A stretch of 64,000 nucleotides of DNA, from positions 326,976-390,975 of the forward strand of contig NZ_QRLV01000001.1 in NCBI RefSeq assembly GCF_003472385.1. The letters are read 5' to 3'. Source of the DNA: Sutterella sp. AM11-39. Lineage in GTDB: Bacteria > Pseudomonadota > Gammaproteobacteria > Burkholderiales > Burkholderiaceae_F. A model generated the notes under the pieces. That model ran no database searches. It was given only the letters and a program-made list of their open reading frames with translations, and was not told where the DNA came from. The position numbers were made by a program, and so were the translations under genes. Positions 9,630 to 18,501 of this stretch are shown in pieces (position 1 is the stretch's first letter; every line of letters begins with the position of its first letter).

Positions 9630-11057
9630 ATGTCCGCTATGCCGAGAGCCGCTCTGTCGCAAACCATCACGCAAAAGACCGTGCTCTCGCAGCAGCTGCG
9701 GCAGTCCGTGGAGCTGCTGCAGCTCTCGGGGCCCGAACTGCAACGCGAGCTCGAAGTCCAGCTACTATCCAATCCCCTTCTGAAGCTCGACGAAGAGTCT
9801 TCGGCCGCCGAAACACCGATCAAAAGCGAGGAACTCCCTGCGCAGCAGGCGCCCGAAGCGGGCGTCGCACACGACTTTCGTGAACCCAATTACCTCACCT
9901 GGCGAGGCACGGCTCCCGAAACCGAAGATTTCGATCCCTACGGCGCCATCGGCTCACAGGAAACACTAAGCGACTATCTCCTGCATCAGCTCGGCTGTCT
10001 TCGTCTTGCCGAAGATCTGAGGATGCGCTGCGCATGGATCATCGGCAACCTCGACGACGAAGGTTTCCTGTCCGACAGTCTTGAAGAACTCGCACGCGAC
10101 GGCGCTCAGGTCATCGGTGTGACCGAAGATCTCTACGCCTGGCAAGAAGCTCTTCGCCTGGTACAAGGTCTCGACCCCGCAGGGATTGCGGCCGACGGGC
10201 CGACACAGTCTCTTTTGATTCAGCTCTCCCGACTGGAAGTTTCCGAGGAAGAGCGTACGATCGCCTCGGCGCTTCTTACACGCATGCCCGAGGCGCTGGC
10301 CAAGCGCGACCACAAAGCTGCGGCCAGAGCGCTGGGCGTTACCGTGGAAAAAATCGAGCAGGCGCACGCGCTCATCTTGTCGCTTAATCCCCATCCGGCG
10401 TCTGCCTTCGCCGATACGCACGAAACGGGCTGCGTCATTGCCGAAGTGTTGCTCGTCAAGACCAAGGACGGCTGGAAGGCCGTGCTCAATCCGGACGTGG
10501 TCGCCCGACTGCGTTTTGACGATGAAACGTACAACCTTCTGACTCAAGCCAAGCTTCAGGGTAAAGACCTCGCCGACTGGAAAGCTCGCGCGCGCGACGC
10601 CCGAGGTTTTGTGCGTGCGCTTGAGATGCGCTACTCGACCATCACAGCCGTGGCTCAGACGATTGCCGACATGCAGGAAGCCTTTTTCACCGAAGGCCCC
10701 AAAGCGCTCAAGCCCATGGGACTTAAGGACATCGCCGCCCGACTCGGACTGTCGGAATCCACCGTCAGTCGCGCCGCAGCAGGCAAATATCTGCAAAGCC
10801 CCTCGGGGACGTTTGAGCTCAAGTATTTCTTCTCAAGCGCTCTTGCAGGCGACGACGGTCAAACGGCAAGCGCCGCAGCCGCCCGACAGCTTATCGTGGA
10901 AGCCGTGGCCAAAGAAAATCCCGCAAAGCCACTGTCGGACGCCGCCATCGCGGAAATCCTCGCTTCCCACGGCATTCACCTGGCTCGTCGTACGGTTGCC
11001 AAGTACAGAGAAATCGAGCAGATTCCGCCAAAAAGCCTTCGCAAGCGCTCAAGCTGA
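9630..11057 (+). CDS. rpoN: RNA polymerase sigma-54 factor
   Basis: Alternative sigma factor needing AAA+ enhancer-binding activators. The 475-residue protein has the Gln/Leu-rich activator-interacting region I at the N terminus (about 10-55), an acidic linker (55-100), the core-binding domain, a helix-turn-helix near LGLSESTVSRAAAGKYL, and the diagnostic RpoN box ARRTVAKYRE at 452-461. The ATG at 9639 is an alternative start. As in many proteobacteria it follows lptB and precedes ptsN, but the usual ribosome-hibernation gene (hpf) between rpoN and ptsN is missing here. Confidence 0.96.
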   Translation: MSAMPRAALSQTITQKTVLSQQLRQSVELLQLSGPELQRELEVQLLSNPLLKLDEESSAAETPIKSEELPAQQAPEAGVAHDFREPNYLTWRGTAPETEDFDPYGAIGSQETLSDYLLHQLGCLRLAEDLRMRCAWIIGNLDDEGFLSDSLEELARDGAQVIGVTEDLYAWQEALRLVQGLDPAGIAADGPTQSLLIQLSRLEVSEEERTIASALLTRMPEALAKRDHKAAARALGVTVEKIEQAHALILSLNPHPASAFADTHETGCVIAEVLLVKTKDGWKAVLNPDVVARLRFDDETYNLLTQAKLQGKDLADWKARARDARGFVRALEMRYSTITAVAQTIADMQEAFFTEGPKALKPMGLKDIAARLGLSESTVSRAAAGKYLQSPSGTFELKYFFSSALAGDDGQTASAAAARQLIVEAVAKENPAKPLSDAAIAEILASHGIHLARRTVAKYREIEQIPPKSLRKRSS

Positions 11058-11186
11058 CGGTACATGTGCCGCTTCTTAAAGCAACAGCCCGAGCCTCTTT
11101 CGGGCAAGGCGGTACAATGCGCGGAGTGTTTTAATTCGAGCCGAACATAAATCCCGCTCATCGTTTTTCTGTTGGCTCTTTTTTGT

Positions 11187-11702
11187 ATGAATCCCGTAGC
11201 TTCGCTTCTGACGATCGACGGCATTGCGCTCAATGTGGATGCCCCCAGCCGCAAACGCGCGTTCGAGGAACTTGCGCATTTGTTTGAAAAAAATGCCGGC
11301 ATTCCCCACCGGGAAGCCTTTGACGCCCTCAACGCCCGCGAGCGCCTCGGCTGCACGGCTCTCGGGGGCGGCGTCGCGATTCCGCACGGCCGCATTCAGG
11401 GGCTCGACAAGATCGTCGTTGCCATCCTGAGAACCAAAACCCCGGTGGTGTTCGACACGCCCGACAATCGCCGCGCACGACTTTTTTTCGGCATCCTGAT
11501 TCCTGCCAATGATGAGGAGCACTACCTGCCGGTACTGTCCACTGTCGCCGCACTTTTGAAAGACCGCGACATTAAGGACAAGCTTCTGAACGAAACCGAA
11601 CCCGTGGCCATCTGCCAGACCATAAGCGACTTCGTGCCGCAGGAATGGCCGGCCGACTCCGAAGAGGAAACGCAGGATCTGCAAAACAGCGCTTCCGCAT
11701 AA
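11187..11702 (+). CDS. ptsN: Nitrogen-regulatory EIIA component of PTS
   Basis: EIIA-Ntr of the regulatory phosphotransfer system; its phosphorylation state tunes potassium, nitrogen and envelope functions. The 171-residue protein has the phosphorylatable His at residue 67 in GGGVAIPHGRI, and an acidic C-terminal tail. The ATG at 11187 gives the usual short N terminus before the first strand (VASLLTIDGIAL); an in-frame codon at 11172 is weaker. It sits in the rpoN-ptsN-rapZ block. No npr/HPr or hprK gene is present in the window. Confidence 0.94.
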   Translation: MNPVASLLTIDGIALNVDAPSRKRAFEELAHLFEKNAGIPHREAFDALNARERLGCTALGGGVAIPHGRIQGLDKIVVAILRTKTPVVFDTPDNRRARLFFGILIPANDEEHYLPVLSTVAALLKDRDIKDKLLNETEPVAICQTISDFVPQEWPADSEEETQDLQNSASA

Positions 11703-11802
11703 GCCTCTGTCCCGATTGAATTTTTCTTTCGCAAACCCTGACCGAACGCGTAGTCCGTGAGACAATACCGTTCGGTTGTTTGTTTTGAAAAAGGGCAACG
11801 TC

Positions 11803-12738
11803 ATGTCCGACTCCAACAGTCTTTCCGCTCAGCTCATCATCGTCACGGGGCTTTCCGGTTCCGGCAAGTCCATTGCCATCCGCCAGCTTGAAGACAGCGG
11901 CTATTACTGTCTGGACAACCTGCCGGCCGACTTTCTGCAAAGCGTCGTCGCGCATCTGGCACAGCACGGACTCAAGAAACTTGCCGTTTCCATCGACGCT
12001 CGCAGTCAGGTCAATCTTGAAACGGCCAGAAGCGCCATGCAGCAGCTAGCCGGCGCAGGTTGCGACGTACGTGTGCTGTTTTTGACCGCCTCAACACCTG
12101 AACTGGTGCGACGCTTTTCTGAAACCCGCCGCCGGCACCCGCTCACCGGACCGCAGGAAGACGGTTCGGCCGACCGTACGCTCAACGACGCCATCAGCCT
12201 GGAGCGCGAACTGCTGGCTCCGGCCACACAATACGCTCACGTCATCGACACCACGGGGCTGCTTCCCAATACGCTGCGCGACTGGGTGCGCACGTTTGCG
12301 CAGGCCGAGCAGTCGATGATGACGCTAGCCTTTGAAAGCTTTGCGTTCAAAAACGGCATTCCGGTGGCCGCCGACCTCGTCTTTGACGTCCGCAACCTTC
12401 CCAACCCCTATTACGATCCGCAGCTGCGGCCGCTCACCGGGCTTGATGCGCCGGTCGCCGACTATCTGGCTCAGTTTGAAAACGTGCGGGAAATGATCGC
12501 CGACATCGAGCAGTTCCTTGCCAAATGGCTTCCGTCGTATGAAGCGCAAAACCGCCATTATTTGACGATTGCCATCGGCTGCACAGGCGGGCAGCACCGC
12601 AGTGTCTACGTTGCCAACACGCTCGGACGTCTCTTTAAAGACAAAGTGCTCACGGTCGTGCGCCACCGCAATCTCTCGACCAAGATGCCTGAGGCAATCG
12701 CCCGTTACGAGGCGGCGCAGGCGCGTCAGAAGAGCTGA
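11803..12738 (+). CDS. rapZ: RNase adapter protein RapZ (YvcJ family)
   Basis: In enterobacteria RapZ binds nucleotide and small RNAs and controls glucosamine-6-phosphate synthase; the function outside that group is less certain. The 311-residue protein has Walker A GLSGSGKS (16-23), Walker B region and the C-terminal sensor region GCTGGQHRSVYVAN. The ATG at 11803 follows AAAGGG. Its 3' end overlaps the convergent mutY 3' end by 13 bases, so there is no room for a classical terminator. Confidence 0.94.
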   Translation: MSDSNSLSAQLIIVTGLSGSGKSIAIRQLEDSGYYCLDNLPADFLQSVVAHLAQHGLKKLAVSIDARSQVNLETARSAMQQLAGAGCDVRVLFLTASTPELVRRFSETRRRHPLTGPQEDGSADRTLNDAISLERELLAPATQYAHVIDTTGLLPNTLRDWVRTFAQAEQSMMTLAFESFAFKNGIPVAADLVFDVRNLPNPYYDPQLRPLTGLDAPVADYLAQFENVREMIADIEQFLAKWLPSYEAQNRHYLTIAIGCTGGQHRSVYVANTLGRLFKDKVLTVVRHRNLSTKMPEAIARYEAAQARQKS

Positions 12739-13748
12739 GCGTCAAAAAGCAGCGTTGAAAGAAGTTTTTTAATCGGTGCGGGCAGCGGGCCGTCCGTAAG
12801 ACGACTTGCCGGCACGGCAAAAGCCTTCGGCGGCAGCTCGCTTACCTCGGCTCTGTGCACCGCCAAGGTAAGCGTCACGTGCGACATCACGTGTTCGATG
12901 CGCGCCACTTCGACGCCCCGAGGATGAGCTGTTTCCGGCAGTGTCCACAAGCCCTTCCAGTGCCCCATTCCCTTTTGGACCTCATCGCGGAGCACGAGCC
13001 ACACCCAGGGCTCTTCCTCCTTGATCTCGACGCACAGCAAAGCGTGGACAAGCGCCGTCCTCCTGGGCTTGGCCGGAGCCTTCACAGGGTAGTCCAATGG
13101 ATTGCCCTGTCTGGATGCTTTGCAAAACTCCCCGACGGGACACTGCTCGCACTTGGGCGTAGTCCGGGTGCAGAGCATCGCTCCCAAATCCATCATGGCC
13201 TGGTTGTAGCAGCCCGGATCCGTACGGCTTACTAGCGCCTCGGCCCGCTGCTGCAGCAACTTCGCCGTTTTCGACTGATTGATCGGAGCGGACAAAGCAA
13301 AAATGCGCGCCAGAACTCGCTTGACGTTGCCGTCGCAGACGGCCGCCACTTCCCCGTTGCAGAAGCTGGCAAGCGCCGCAGCCGTACTCGAGCCCACGCC
13401 GGGCAACTTTTCCCATGCGGCCCTAGTCTGCGGGAAACGGCCTGCGGCAGCAATCTCTTTGGCGGTCTTATGCAGATTGCGCGCTCGGCTGTAGTAACCC
13501 AGTCCGGCCCACAGGCGCATGACATCTTCTTCCGAAGCCTCGGCCAGATCGTCAACAGTAGGAAAGGCCTGCAGAAAACGGGCAAAGTAGTCCCTGACGA
13601 CCGATACCTGCGTCTGCTGAAGCATGATTTCGCTCAGCCATCGACGGTATGGGTCGCTCGTAAACCAAGGCAGATTTTGGCGGCCCTTTTCGCGCTGCCA
13701 CGAGCAGAGCCTGCGGGCAAATTCTTCCGAATTCATGAAAAATTTCAT
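12726..13748 (-). CDS. mutY: Adenine DNA glycosylase
   Basis: Removes adenine mispaired with 8-oxoguanine. The 340-residue protein has the HhH-GPD core with the catalytic Glu in WLSEIMLQQTQ (about residue 40), PGVGSSTAAAL, the catalytic Asp in VCDGNVKRVLAR (about 139), the [4Fe-4S] motif C-X6-C-X2-C-X5-C (CTRTTPKCEQCPVGEFC), and a C-terminal NUDIX-like 8-oxoG recognition domain. I chose the ATG at 13748 because its ATGA overlaps the mutM stop; the ATG at 13736 is an alternative. mutM and mutY therefore form a two-gene operon for oxidised guanine repair. Confidence 0.94.
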   Translation of the reverse strand: MKFFMNSEEFARRLCSWQREKGRQNLPWFTSDPYRRWLSEIMLQQTQVSVVRDYFARFLQAFPTVDDLAEASEEDVMRLWAGLGYYSRARNLHKTAKEIAAAGRFPQTRAAWEKLPGVGSSTAAALASFCNGEVAAVCDGNVKRVLARIFALSAPINQSKTAKLLQQRAEALVSRTDPGCYNQAMMDLGAMLCTRTTPKCEQCPVGEFCKASRQGNPLDYPVKAPAKPRRTALVHALLCVEIKEEEPWVWLVLRDEVQKGMGHWKGLWTLPETAHPRGVEVARIEHVMSHVTLTLAVHRAEVSELPPKAFAVPASRLTDGPLPAPIKKLLSTLLFDAQLF

Positions 13749-14572
13749 TTTTTCTGGCATTTCGGGCAGAAATAGGTGCTTCTCTGTCCCAGCACGATGC
13801 GTCGAATCGGCGTGCCGCAGATGGGACACGGTTCGCCCTCCCGGTCATAGACGCTCGTTTGCAGTGCAAACCATCCCGAAGCGCCGTCGGCACCGTGAAA
13901 GTCCCGCAAAGTGCTGCCGCCCGCTTCGATTGCCGAGGAAAGCACCTTGCGCACCGCTTCCAACAGACGGGCACATTGCGGCCTGCTCAGCCGGTCCGCC
14001 GGCTTAGTCGGATGTATGCGTGCATCAAACAACGCCTCGTTAGCGTATATATTGCCGCAGCCGACGACGGCGCTCCCATCAAGCAATACCTGCTTGACGG
14101 AGCGATGCGTCTTTTTAAGGTTATTGAAAAACGAGCTCTCGGTAAGTGCCTCGTCAAAAGGCTCAGGCCCTAAGCGGCTTAACGGCGGCACGCCGCGCGG
14201 ATCCGCATCCATCACCGTCATGGCCCCGAATCTTCTGGGATCACGGTAGCGCGCGACCGTATCGCCGAAAACCAAATCGACGTGTTCGTGCTTCTGCACT
14301 TCGGGCCAAGGCCGATCGTAGACGCGCCAGGAACCGCTCATGCCCATGTGAGAAGCCAACCAGGTGCGCGCACCCTGATCGTTTTCAAACACCCAAATCA
14401 GCACCTTGGCGCGGCGCTCAAGGCTTACCAGCCGCAGCCCCTCAATGTTGGGCAGGCAATCCAGAAAGCCTCGAAGGGCGCCCACACGCGCAACGACTTC
14501 GGTGACCGTTTTGCCTATCAAATGCGGTGCGAGACCGCGCCGCGTCACTTCCACTTCGGGCAATTCGGGCAT
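13745..14572 (-). CDS. mutM: Formamidopyrimidine-DNA glycosylase
   Basis: Excises 8-oxoguanine and FaPy lesions. The 275-residue protein begins MPELPEVEVTRRGL, where the Pro after the initiator is the catalytic nucleophile and Glu3 (counting Met as 1) is essential, so the start at 14572 is certain; the longer open frame upstream is not used. The C terminus carries the zinc finger (CPICGTPIRR...TYFCPKCQ). It overlaps mutY by four bases (ATGA). Confidence 0.97.
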   Translation of the reverse strand: MPELPEVEVTRRGLAPHLIGKTVTEVVARVGALRGFLDCLPNIEGLRLVSLERRAKVLIWVFENDQGARTWLASHMGMSGSWRVYDRPWPEVQKHEHVDLVFGDTVARYRDPRRFGAMTVMDADPRGVPPLSRLGPEPFDEALTESSFFNNLKKTHRSVKQVLLDGSAVVGCGNIYANEALFDARIHPTKPADRLSRPQCARLLEAVRKVLSSAIEAGGSTLRDFHGADGASGWFALQTSVYDREGEPCPICGTPIRRIVLGQRSTYFCPKCQKK

Positions 14573-14718
14573 AACAATCCAACAACGTAGCAACTCAGTT
14601 GGCGGTATTGTACGCAAGCACTAGCAAGCTTCTCCTCCTTCCGACGGAAGATTTTTAATCCCGTGCGTGAGAAAATTCCGGTTTGCCCCTCCTCATTCAC
14701 GCCCCTCTCGCGAATACC

Positions 14719-15603
14719 ATGCCAGATAACAAAACCGCAGCCCCGAGCAATCCCTACAAAGCCCTCCTTGAAACCTGTGTGACGGGCGGCGTCTCGCGCG
14801 CAAACCAAAGCTTCCTGCAAACACTGCTCATGACGTTTCTTGCAGGAGCTTATATTGCCTTGGGCGGCTTTTTGGCTGTGCGCTGTGGTCTGGGTCTGTC
14901 ATGGGATCAATGGGGATCCATGGGCAAGTTCGTGTTTGCCGCGGTCTTCCCACTAGGGCTGATTCTCACCGTCATCTGCGGCGCTGACCTTTTCACAGGC
15001 AACGCCATGACGCTCACGAGCGCCCGCATCAACAACCGCGTCGACTGGATCGCCGTTCTGCGCAGCTGGACTTTTGCCTGGATCGGCAACTTCATCGGGG
15101 CACTCTTTGTGGCTTATTTCCTGGTCTGGGCCACAGGCATCATCTTTGAGAAAGTTCCCGCCGCTGCGGGCGCTGCCGCTATGCCCTGGGCAGAAGGGCT
15201 GGTGAAACTAGCCAACGGCAAAACGTCACTGTCCTTCGGCGAAGCATTCTGGCGCGGCGTCGGCTGCAACTGGCTCGTGTGCCTTGCCGTTTATCTCAGC
15301 TACGCCGCCAAAGACATTGCCGGAAAAATTCTCGCGCTGTGGTTCCCCACGATGGCCTTCGTTGCGATGGGCATGGAACACTGCATCGCCAACATGTTCT
15401 TCATTCCGGCGGCAATTTTTGCGGGCACCGACCCCCGCTATGTGGAACTCGTCAACTCCGGAGCTGCCGTGCCGCTTACCGCCGACTGGTCGAAATTCTT
15501 TATTGACAATCTGCCTGCCGTCACGCTCGGAAACATCGTCGGCGGCGCCGTTTTGGTAGCCGTCATCTACTGCGTGATTCACGGTAAGGTACGGAATTCT
15601 TAA
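14719..15603 (+). CDS. Formate/nitrite transporter family channel (FocA-like)
   Basis: Inner-membrane pentameric channel for small monocarboxylates such as formate, or for nitrite or hydrosulfide. About six membrane helices are seen, with the FNT-type re-entrant stretches (VICGADLFTGNAMTLT and GMEHCIANMFFIPAAIF, the latter with the conserved central His region). The 294-residue length fits the family. Formate is the likely substrate because a formate dehydrogenase operon lies 4 kb downstream, but nitrite or HS- cannot be excluded. The start is uncertain: ATG at 14719 lacks a clear ribosome site and TTG at 14683 is possible. Confidence 0.88.
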   Translation: MPDNKTAAPSNPYKALLETCVTGGVSRANQSFLQTLLMTFLAGAYIALGGFLAVRCGLGLSWDQWGSMGKFVFAAVFPLGLILTVICGADLFTGNAMTLTSARINNRVDWIAVLRSWTFAWIGNFIGALFVAYFLVWATGIIFEKVPAAAGAAAMPWAEGLVKLANGKTSLSFGEAFWRGVGCNWLVCLAVYLSYAAKDIAGKILALWFPTMAFVAMGMEHCIANMFFIPAAIFAGTDPRYVELVNSGAAVPLTADWSKFFIDNLPAVTLGNIVGGAVLVAVIYCVIHGKVRNS

Positions 15604-15815
15604 GGTTTTTTAACGCATTGGCACTCAATTTAGCGTATGATTGCGCCAACTATAAAACCGTCACTGAGTTAACAAGACAACTTGCGGAGTGACGTTAAAC
15701 CAGAACCGCTAAAGCGTCTGTCGCAAAATGATCTGCCGGACATCGGCTTGAATTCGAGTGTTTGCGTAGGGCGCTTTCCAACTTCTACTGCAAATATTCA
15801 AAAAGGATTCAAGAG
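15604..15815 (+). promoter_or_regulatory. metK leader region
   Basis: 212 bases without a gene between the FNT channel and metK. The proximal part is A/T-rich (ACTATAAAACC near 15648) and the distal part holds several short dyads. I compared it with the SAM-II and SAH riboswitch layouts from memory and found no convincing match. It presumably holds the metK promoter and AAAGGA ribosome site (15802-15807). Confidence 0.35.
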
Positions 15816-16991
15816 ATGTCCGATTCTTATCTTTTCACCTCTGAGTCGGTGAGCGAAGGCCATCCGGATAAAGTCGCCGACCAGATTTCCGACGCCGTTC
15901 TCGATGCGTGTCTGGCTCAGGATCCGATGAGCCGTGTGGCCGCCGAGACGCTCTGCAATACCGGTCTCGTCGTTCTGGCCGGTGAAATCACCACCAACGC
16001 TACGGTTGACTACATCGGGCTCACGCGCGAAGTTTTGAAGCGCATCGGCTACGACAACACCGAATACGGCATTGACCACAAGGGTTGCTCCGTGCTCGTG
16101 GGCTATGACAAGCAGTCCAACGATATCGCTCAGGGCGTGGACGCCAAGAACGCCGATCCGCTCACGATCGGTGCCGGCGACCAGGGCCTGATGTTCGGCT
16201 ACGCCTGTGACGAAACCGCCACGCTGATGCCCGCAGCCATTTACTACGCTCACCAGCTGATGCTGCGCCAGAGCAAACTGCGCCGCGACGGCACAATGCC
16301 CTATCTTCGTCCCGACGCCAAGAGCCAGGTGACGCTGCGCTACGAAAATGGTCGTCCGGTGGCTGCTGACACAATCGTGCTCTCGACCCAGCACTCGCCC
16401 GAATGGAGCGACGGCATGAGCATGAAGCCCGAATTCATCGAAGCCGTGATCGAAAACATCATTCGTCCGGTGATGCCTGCCGAATGGCTCAAGAACACGA
16501 AGTTTCTCGTCAACCCGACCGGCCGCTTCGTGGTCGGTGGCCCGCAGGGCGACTGCGGTCTGACCGGCCGCAAGATCATCGTCGACACCTACGGCGGCAG
16601 CTGCCCGCACGGCGGCGGTGCCTTCTCCGGTAAGGATCCGACCAAGGTTGACCGTTCGGCCGCCTACGCCTGCCGTTACGTTGCCAAGAACATCGTGGCC
16701 GCAGGGCTGGCCAGCCGCTGCCAGGTTCAGGTCGCCTACGCCATCGGCGTGGCCGAACCGATGAACATCACCGTTCGCACGATGGGCACGGGCAAGGTTT
16801 CCGACGATGCTCTGTCGGAAGCCGTGCGCAAGGTCTTCGATCTGCGTCCGGGTGGCATCCTGCAGATGCTCGACCTGCGTCGTCCGATCTACTCCAAGAC
16901 CGCCGCTTACGGTCACTTCGGCCGCGAAGAGCCGGAATTCACGTGGGAAAAGACCGACAAGGCCGACATCCTCAAGGGCATGTTCAGCTAA
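15816..16991 (+). CDS. metK: S-adenosylmethionine synthetase
   Basis: Makes SAM from methionine and ATP. The 391-residue protein has [19 protein letters not shown] at the N terminus, the ATP-binding stretch [12 protein letters not shown] and the P-loop-like [19 protein letters not shown]. The ATG at 15816 follows AAAGGATTCAAGAG and gives the usual [12 protein letters not shown] start. It lies upstream of metY and metA, grouping SAM and methionine synthesis. Confidence 0.97.
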   Translation: MSDSYLFTSESVSEGHPDKVADQISDAVLDACLAQDPMSRVAAETLCNTGLVVLAGEITTNATVDYIGLTREVLKRIGYDNTEYGIDHKGCSVLVGYDKQSNDIAQGVDAKNADPLTIGAGDQGLMFGYACDETATLMPAAIYYAHQLMLRQSKLRRDGTMPYLRPDAKSQVTLRYENGRPVAADTIVLSTQHSPEWSDGMSMKPEFIEAVIENIIRPVMPAEWLKNTKFLVNPTGRFVVGGPQGDCGLTGRKIIVDTYGGSCPHGGGAFSGKDPTKVDRSAAYACRYVAKNIVAAGLASRCQVQVAYAIGVAEPMNITVRTMGTGKVSDDALSEAVRKVFDLRPGGILQMLDLRRPIYSKTAAYGHFGREEPEFTWEKTDKADILKGMFS

Positions 16992-17011
16992 TCGGGAATT
17001 GTTTTCCGTCC

Positions 17012-17077
17012 GGCCGTCGCCTCTGCGACGGCCCTACAGCCGCCTGCAGGCCTCGCCGCAGGCGGTTTGCCTTTTTG
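17012..17077 (+). terminator. Tandem hairpins ending metK transcript
   Basis: GGCCGTCGC (17012-17020)/GCGACGGCC (17025-17033) is immediately followed by CCGCCTGC (17040-17047)/GCAGGCGG (17058-17065) and TTTGCCTTTTT. The second stem with its T tract is a classical terminator; the first may stabilise the 3' end. Confidence 0.7.
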
Positions 17078-17200
17078 AGTGTCGTCTGACGGCAATACCT
17101 CAAAACTTGTGCACATATTCTTTCGCACTCCCTCAATAGCCGCTCCGGCTACCCATACACTGCTCTGACTGTGTCAACAATTACGTATGAGGGACCTTTC

Positions 17201-18490
17201 ATGAGCGGTCATTCACTTTCCACCATCTGCGTTCAGGGCGGCTGGCGTCCGAAAAACGGCGACCCCCGTCAGCTTCCGATCGTTCAAAGCACCACCTTCA
17301 AGTACGACTCGGGCGAACTGATGGCCAAACTCTTTGACCTCGAGGCAAGCGGCTACTTTTACTCTCGCCTGCAAAACCCGACCTGCGACTCGGTGGCAGC
17401 CAAAATCGCGGCGCTTGAAGGCGGCACCGCCGCCATGCTCACCTCTTCAGGTCAGGCCGCCAACTTTTTTGCCGTTTTCAATATCGCCAACGCGGGCGAT
17501 CATGTGATTGCACTTTCCACCATTTACGGCGGCACCTATAACCTCTTTGCAGTCACGATGAAGAAGATGGGCATTGAGTTCACTTTTCTGTCGCCCGACT
17601 GCAGCACCGAAGAACTCGAAGCCGCCTTTCGTCCCAACACCAAGGCGCTCTTTGGCGAAACCATCGCCAATCCCGCTCTCAACGTCCTTGACATCGAGCG
17701 TTTCGCGAAAGCGGCTCACGCCCACGGCGTACCGCTCATTGTCGACAACACGTTTGCCACACCCGTGAACTGCCGCCCGTTCGAATGGGGCGCAGACATC
17801 GTGACGCACTCCACCACCAAATACATGGACGGGCACGGCTGTGCGGTGGGCGGCTGCATCGTGGATTCGGGCAACTTCGACTGGACGGTACACGCCGAGA
17901 AATTTCCCGGACTCACCACGCCCGACGAAAGCTATCACGGACTCGTGTACACCGAACGATTCGGTCTGTCGGGCGCCTACATCACCAAAGCTACAGCGCA
18001 GCTCATGCGAGACCTGGGCAGTGCGCAGTCTCCCCAGAGTGCTTACCTTCTTAATCTCGGGCTCGAAAGCCTGCATCTGAGAATGGCGCAGCACTGTGCC
18101 AACGCTCTTGCTCTCGCGCAATTCCTACAAAAGCACCCCGCCGTCAGCTGGGTTCGGTATCCGGGATTGGAAGACGACCCGGAATACGATCGCGCACGCA
18201 AGTATCTGTCCCGCGGCAGCTGCGGCGTGATCAGCTTCGGCCTCAAGGCGGGGCGGCAGGCCGCCCAGGACTTCATGCAAAAGCTCACCATCGCCGCCAT
18301 CGAAACGCATGTTGCCGATGCGCGCAGCTGCTGCCTGCACCCGGCAAGCACCACGCATCGTCAGCTAAGCGACGAGGAGCTTGTCGCCTGCGGCATCGCC
18401 CCCGAGCTGGTACGTCTATCCTGCGGCATCGAATCGGCCGAGGACTTGATTGCCGATGTTGCCCAGGCGCTTGATGCGATTGCGGCGTAG
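17201..18490 (+). CDS. metY: O-acetylhomoserine sulfhydrylase (MetY)
   Basis: PLP enzyme that joins sulfide to O-acetylhomoserine to give homocysteine. The 429-residue length matches MetY rather than the shorter MetB/MetC. The PLP-binding Lys is K207 in THSTTKYMDGHG, and VDNTFATPVNCRPFEWGAD is the Cys/Met-metabolism signature. The ATG at 17201 has AGGGA eight bases upstream; the GTG at 17171 is less likely. metA follows after 11 bases with a strong GTAGGAGG site, so both are co-transcribed. Sulfide could come from the MccA sulfite reductase encoded in the same window. Confidence 0.92.
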   Translation: MSGHSLSTICVQGGWRPKNGDPRQLPIVQSTTFKYDSGELMAKLFDLEASGYFYSRLQNPTCDSVAAKIAALEGGTAAMLTSSGQAANFFAVFNIANAGDHVIALSTIYGGTYNLFAVTMKKMGIEFTFLSPDCSTEELEAAFRPNTKALFGETIANPALNVLDIERFAKAAHAHGVPLIVDNTFATPVNCRPFEWGADIVTHSTTKYMDGHGCAVGGCIVDSGNFDWTVHAEKFPGLTTPDESYHGLVYTERFGLSGAYITKATAQLMRDLGSAQSPQSAYLLNLGLESLHLRMAQHCANALALAQFLQKHPAVSWVRYPGLEDDPEYDRARKYLSRGSCGVISFGLKAGRQAAQDFMQKLTIAAIETHVADARSCCLHPASTTHRQLSDEELVACGIAPELVRLSCGIESAEDLIADVAQALDAIAA

Positions 18491-18501
18491 GAGGTTGAGC
18501 C

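Noticed and set aside
15604..15815. SAM or SAH riboswitch upstream of metK
   Set aside because: Looked for SAM-II and SAH core features; no consistent stem and pseudoknot arrangement was found.
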